From contig DJOD01000018.1 in the NCBI GenBank assembly GCA_002437115.1, positions 3,069 to 67,068 on the forward strand: DNA of 64,000 bases, in the 5' to 3' direction. Made by a program: the position numbers and the translations under genes. Numbering within the stretch: the stretch's first letter is position 1; every line of letters starts with the position of its first letter. Below the pieces are notes generated by a model, which saw nothing but the letters and a program-made list of their open reading frames with translations, had not been told where the DNA came from and ran no database searches. Below, piece after piece: positions 60,078 to 64,000 of this stretch. This stretch comes from Prevotella sp. UBA6447 (GTDB lineage: Bacteria; Bacteroidota; Bacteroidia; Bacteroidales; Bacteroidaceae).

Positions 60078-60998
60078 ATGAAAAGATTTGTTGTTTTGTT
60101 GGTGTTGTTCTTGCTTGTGCTGTCCGCCGCACAAGCCAAGAAAGGCGTTATTCCCGTGTTTATCACGGCGGGCCAGTCGAATACCGACGGCCGGGTAAAG
60201 AATGAGGACCTGCCCGAGTATATCAAGAAGCACAAGTATCACCACACCTACTGGTGTTACAATAATGGCTGGTATAGTGAGCATGGTGAGTTTCAGCTTT
60301 TTTGGCCCCACATCGACCGCAAGGAAGACAATGCCCGCTGGGCTTATGATGCTGTGACCTATTATTTTCTTGACCACTCCTTAGGCTGCGACTATTACGT
60401 GATTAAGGAATCGCGTGGAGGCACTGCCATCAGTCTGAAATGCCCCAGCGACCACAACATGTATTGGAACGCGTCGCCCAAGTACCTTCAGGAGAACAAG
60501 CCAACCGACAAGGGCGGCAAGAGCCTTCTGAAAGCTCTGTGCGAAAACATTGACCTTGCCATCGACAAGACGCTGTCGAAGAAAGGAAAGTATGACATCA
60601 AGGCCCTCATCTGGCACCAGGGCGAGAGCGACCGCCATGACAGCAAGGCCTACTATGCTCACCTCAAGGAGCTGATAGCCCACGTGCGCCACCACCTTGT
60701 CGAGAAGACCGGTCAGAAGAAATACTATCGTCTGCCCGTCATCCTGGGCGGCATTGCCCATAAGAGTGCGGGCTTCTCCGAAGGCGTGGAGGAAGGCCAG
60801 CGTCGTTTGGCTGAGGAAGACAAGAACGTGCATTTCATACCAGTGCCCGACGCATCCTTGCAGTCTGACCACATGCACTTCGACGCGCGTGGTGCCGAGC
60901 TGCTCGGCAAGAAAGTCTACAATAAGCTCGTGGAGCTCAAGTTGGCGGGAAAAGGTGCCAAGAAAGTTCCGTGTGGCACAAGCTCGTGTTGCCATTAG
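60078..60998 (+). CDS. Secreted SGNH/SASA-type carbohydrate esterase (CE6-like)
   Basis: 306 residues. A signal peptide (MKRFVVLLVLFLLVLSAAQA) then the SASA/DUF303 domain: catalytic Ser in TAGQSNTDGR, WHQGESDRH, and the His in SDHMHFDARGAELL. Enzymes of this family remove acetyl groups from xylan or sialic acids in the periplasm or outside the cell. It is followed 29 bp later by a transmembrane AraC regulator, so the two may form a small glycan-sensing unit. The exact substrate is not shown by the sequence. Confidence 0.85.
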   Translation: MKRFVVLLVLFLLVLSAAQAKKGVIPVFITAGQSNTDGRVKNEDLPEYIKKHKYHHTYWCYNNGWYSEHGEFQLFWPHIDRKEDNARWAYDAVTYYFLDHSLGCDYYVIKESRGGTAISLKCPSDHNMYWNASPKYLQENKPTDKGGKSLLKALCENIDLAIDKTLSKKGKYDIKALIWHQGESDRHDSKAYYAHLKELIAHVRHHLVEKTGQKKYYRLPVILGGIAHKSAGFSEGVEEGQRRLAEEDKNVHFIPVPDASLQSDHMHFDARGAELLGKKVYNKLVELKLAGKGAKKVPCGTSSCCH

Positions 60999-61027
60999 TG
61001 TAACCCTTCCTTCGGACAACCACCGTC

Positions 61028-63913
61028 ATGGAAAAGCAGAGACGTACCGCCAAGCGCCATGTCGCGGCCAAAAGGTTGGGCACATTTGTGCTTAGCTTTT
61101 TCCTGTGCGCGCCCCTTTGGGCCCAGCTTGCTGGCTATCAGCGAACCGTCATCCCCACCATGTCGCAGATGCCGGTCAACGCCGTCAACTGCATTTTCCA
61201 GGATTCAGAAGGCTATATGTGGTATGGCACCGTCGATGGCCTGTGCCGCGACGACGGCTATTCCGTCCATACCTTCCGCAACGATTTCCTGACTCCCGAG
61301 CTTATACAGATCAACCTTGTGCTGAGCATTGCCGAAGATGCGCGCCGTCGCATCTGGTTTTCCACCCACAAGGGTCTTTATGTGCTTGATAAGCGTGATT
61401 ATAGCATCCGGCTGGTTGACATCCCCCAGCTCAAGCGGGCTCACGTAGGCGGTGTGTTGGCCGCCCGCGACGGTTTTGTCTACGCGTGGAGCGGACACCA
61501 CCTCTACAAGGTGAGCCCCAGTGGCCAGTTGGTAGAGGCCACCCTGTTGCCGGGTGCCATCAATGACGTGTACGATGACAGCCACCGGCATCTGGTGGTC
61601 AGCGTCAGTCCAAAGGGGTTGTATGTGCGTTACCCAGGTCAAAGGCAGTTTGTTGCCGTGAGCAAGGATTTGCGCGCCATGTCGGTTAGCGAAAGCCACA
61701 ACCGCGATTTTCTGTGGGTTGTGGCTTATGATGAGAAAATTTGCAAGCTGCGGCTCGACGGCACGCCCCGCCTCGAACATCAGCGACTTGTCGGCTCTTC
61801 CGCGCGCGACAACCGATGCTTCTACCAGTTGGTGGAAGACGACCACACTCCTTTGCTTTGGCTGCGCACCAGTCTTGGCCTTGAAGTGCTTCGAACCGGC
61901 GTTGCGGGCACATTGGTCGGCCAGCCCACAGGCGACTTGCTTCCTCAGGTCAACATGCTTCTCACCTGCCTCACCAAGGACCGCCAAGGCAACCTTTGGG
62001 TGGGAGGATTCGACACGCCCAGCTTTTATGTACGTTACCAACCAGCCAATACGATAGGCTATGTCGGTCCGTCTTTGCAGTCGCTGACCCATTACGCTCC
62101 AGCCATTGTCACCCTCTGTCGTGACGACGGTGGCCGCGTTTGGTATTATCAAGAGGGCAACGGCTTGTTCTTCTACCATCCTGCCACACAGCGTGCAACC
62201 TCATACCGCGACTGCCCTTCTACCGCTGGCGCACCATTCCAGGTCGTGCCTTACCTCGTACGCTCGCGCCGTCGCAACAGCATTTGGGCATCAACGCTCA
62301 CGGATGCCTATCTCGTGCAAGCAGACGGGGCGGCCATGCAGCTGCGCGAGACGGTCAACCTGTCGGCTCATACCCGTAAGACTGGAAACGTAGAGAGCAT
62401 CTTCGAAGACCAGTCGGGCAACCTGTGGATAAGTACCATGAGGGGTTTGTATGTTTGGCACGCAGCCACGCGGCGCGTCGAAGTGGTGTCTGTAGCGGTT
62501 GGCGACATATCCGACTTCGCGCAAACACCCGACGGAACCCTGTGGGCCACCATCCGCAACCGTGGTATCGCGCGTGTAGACACCCAGGGGCACCTTACGG
62601 TTTATCCCCACGACTTCGACTTCACGTCAATCGATGCCACTACCGACGGCCACCTTTGGCTGGGAACGGGCGAAGGCCGCGTGTTGGAGTTTGCGCCAGC
62701 CACCCCCAGCCACCTCACCGATTGGACGCTGCGCTGTGGCATGAATGGCGACATGGTGGACCACGTTGCCGTCGACCATCTCAACCATGTGTGGATCATT
62801 ACCAACCAGCGCGTCCGCGAGTTCAACCCGCGCAACGGTGCCTTCCGTATGTTCAGGACTGACGACGACAATGTGCCGCTCGACCGCTTCCTTCCGCGTG
62901 CCGTTTATTTCGACAGGCCCACGGCCACGATGTATCTCGGTGGCATACCCGGATACGTGACGCTCAAGCCCAGTCAGGCGCTGGAAGACGCGCCCAAGGA
63001 TATCCGTGTGCGAATCAGCGATGTACGTGTGGGCGGCAAGAGCATCTGGCTCACTCCCGGACGGCGCGACGGCACCGACCGCATCGACATCAGTCCCGAC
63101 GAGGCCAACATCGCCGTATCGTTTTCCACGCTCGACTATGTGAACCGCCAGCAAGTCAACTATGCTTATCGGCTGAAGGGGCTCGACAAGGAGTGGACCT
63201 ACCTCACGGACGGCTGCAATGAGGCCACTTACAACGCGCTGGCCAAGGGAAACTATACCTTGGAGGTGAAGGCCACCGACGAGCATGGCCTGTGGAGCAA
63301 CCGTGTGACGCGCTTCACCATTCACCGGCGGCCTGCCTGGTACGAGTCGCCGCTGGCCTATGCCCTCTATGCACTGTTCATCTTGACCCTATTCAGTGTA
63401 TTGTGGCGCTTCTATGCCAACTGGCAAAAGGAGCGGCAAGAGCGACAAATGGTGGAAAACCTGCTCAAGGCCAAGCAAATGCAGATTGACGAGGAGCGTC
63501 GCCAGACCGCCGTCGCGTGTGCTCCTGCCAGTCCGTCGGCCGACAAGCCCCACGCTTCCTTGGGCGTGAGGCTGAGCAACGTTCGTTCGCTCGACGAGGA
63601 GTTTGTAGAGAAGGCCGTCCGCATCGTGGAGCAAAACCTGGCCAACCCTGAGCTCAATGTGATGTTCCTTGCCTCCGAACTGTGCATGTCGCGCTCCACC
63701 TTCATGCGAAAGATCAAGGCCGTGACGGGCCAGACTCCGCTCGACTTCATCAAGTCGGTCAAGCTGAAACATGCCTACGCCATGCTCAACGACAAGACGG
63801 CCACCATCCAAGAGGTTATGAAGGCCGTGGGCTACAACGACCGCAAGACGTTTACCCAGGCTTTTAAGGAGGCTTTCAACATCACGCCCAACGAGCACCA
63901 ACACAAGGCGTAG
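61028..63913 (+). CDS. Transmembrane AraC regulator with reg_prop sensor, lacking kinase and receiver
   Basis: 961 residues. After an N-terminal hydrophobic signal (about 18-32) come beta-propeller reg_prop repeats over about 40-680 (SEGYMWYGTVDGLCRDDGYS, EDQSGNLWISTMRGLYVW) and a Y_Y_Y domain (about 685-770, YAYRLKGLDKEWTYLTDG). One TM helix lies at about 775-797 (SPLAYALYALFILTLFSVLW). A short charged helix follows, then directly an AraC HTH at about 865-961 (ASELCMSRSTFMRKIKAVTG, VMKAVGYNDRKTFTQAFKEAF). Normal hybrid two-component systems are about 1,300 residues, with a histidine kinase and receiver between TM and HTH. Here these are absent: only about 65 residues separate TM and HTH. It should act as a one-component membrane-bound transcription factor, probably sensing a glycan. 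Coding sequence is intact. Confidence 0.85.
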   Translation: MEKQRRTAKRHVAAKRLGTFVLSFFLCAPLWAQLAGYQRTVIPTMSQMPVNAVNCIFQDSEGYMWYGTVDGLCRDDGYSVHTFRNDFLTPELIQINLVLSIAEDARRRIWFSTHKGLYVLDKRDYSIRLVDIPQLKRAHVGGVLAARDGFVYAWSGHHLYKVSPSGQLVEATLLPGAINDVYDDSHRHLVVSVSPKGLYVRYPGQRQFVAVSKDLRAMSVSESHNRDFLWVVAYDEKICKLRLDGTPRLEHQRLVGSSARDNRCFYQLVEDDHTPLLWLRTSLGLEVLRTGVAGTLVGQPTGDLLPQVNMLLTCLTKDRQGNLWVGGFDTPSFYVRYQPANTIGYVGPSLQSLTHYAPAIVTLCRDDGGRVWYYQEGNGLFFYHPATQRATSYRDCPSTAGAPFQVVPYLVRSRRRNSIWASTLTDAYLVQADGAAMQLRETVNLSAHTRKTGNVESIFEDQSGNLWISTMRGLYVWHAATRRVEVVSVAVGDISDFAQTPDGTLWATIRNRGIARVDTQGHLTVYPHDFDFTSIDATTDGHLWLGTGEGRVLEFAPATPSHLTDWTLRCGMNGDMVDHVAVDHLNHVWIITNQRVREFNPRNGAFRMFRTDDDNVPLDRFLPRAVYFDRPTATMYLGGIPGYVTLKPSQALEDAPKDIRVRISDVRVGGKSIWLTPGRRDGTDRIDISPDEANIAVSFSTLDYVNRQQVNYAYRLKGLDKEWTYLTDGCNEATYNALAKGNYTLEVKATDEHGLWSNRVTRFTIHRRPAWYESPLAYALYALFILTLFSVLWRFYANWQKERQERQMVENLLKAKQMQIDEERRQTAVACAPASPSADKPHASLGVRLSNVRSLDEEFVEKAVRIVEQNLANPELNVMFLASELCMSRSTFMRKIKAVTGQTPLDFIKSVKLKHAYAMLNDKTATIQEVMKAVGYNDRKTFTQAFKEAFNITPNEHQHKA

Positions 63914-64000
63914 CCCTTTGCGCGTCGTGGGGTCGGGGGGGGTGATGCTCCATGGATGAGGCTTTCCCTGGGACAATGTAGGTAGGTTCTATTAATTTGC
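63914..64000. other. End of window, non-coding
   Basis: No feature beyond a run of eight G (about 63936-63943). Confidence 0.4.

Noticed and set aside
1..64000. tRNA, rRNA, CRISPR array, prophage or intact insertion sequence
   Set aside because: I looked for T-loop signatures, regularly spaced identical repeats, integrase/transposase domains and long terminal inverted repeats and saw none; only the dead Rpn gene has a mobile-element flavour.

Overview
The window looks like a chromosomal segment of a Bacteroidales bacterium, most likely Prevotellaceae, with fairly high GC. Signs of this are: a SusC/RagA-type TonB receptor with a carboxypeptidase-like N-terminal domain; a reg_prop/Y_Y_Y/AraC sensor-regulator; a complex I operon without nuoEFG; a GDE/GT4/GH57 glycogen operon; weak Shine-Dalgarno sequences; and repeated matches to the Bacteroidetes promoter (TTTG, 19-21 bp, TAnnTTTG). 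I see no rRNA, tRNA, CRISPR, intact insertion sequence or prophage.

Layout. 1-6.2 kb: a decayed secreted-protein gene, a MaoC-fold protein, a TonB-dependent receptor preceded by three 21-bp direct repeats, and a dead Rpn-family nuclease gene. 6.2-11.8 kb: aconitase, isocitrate dehydrogenase and a glutamate symporter (2-oxoglutarate/glutamate), then a wrecked AraC regulator. 11.9-14.4 kb: groES-groEL and a candidate small RNA gene with a clear promoter and terminator. 14.4-19.5 kb: a small membrane protein, a UmuD-like protein, an AmgK-like amino-sugar kinase fused to a RapZ C-terminal domain, MurU-like uridylyltransferase and guaA. 19.5-25 kb: a PagL-like outer-membrane protein, mscL, gapA, miaA and a lipid kinase. 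25-31.8 kb: glycogen debranching enzyme, GT4 glycosyltransferase, GH57 amylase, and a lipoprotein serpin. 31.8-38.5 kb (mostly minus strand): a secreted protein and a porin/imelysin/di-heme cytochrome operon. 38.5-41.1 kb: a gene-poor kilobase with a folded element, then a hemerythrin(RIC)-LuxR fusion with a second LuxR protein. 41.1-48.7 kb: kdsA-kdsD-phospholipase D, a small outer-membrane barrel, a large MscS channel and an AEC transporter. 48.7-59.8 kb: repeat and structured RNA candidates, then nuoA-B-CD-H-I-J-K-L-M-N. 59.8-64 kb: a secreted SGNH/CE6-like esterase and a transmembrane AraC regulator lacking kinase and receiver domains.

The least ordinary parts are the AmgK-RapZ fusion beside MurU, the di-iron RIC-LuxR protein with its degenerate response-regulator partner, the kinase-less hybrid regulator, two or three unannotated RNA candidates, and several genes whose -7 box ends 4-5 nt before the ATG (likely leaderless). 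Three genes are broken by several independent lesions while the long housekeeping genes around them are intact, so real gene decay is more likely than poor sequence. All functions are read from sequence motifs by eye; no database search was run.
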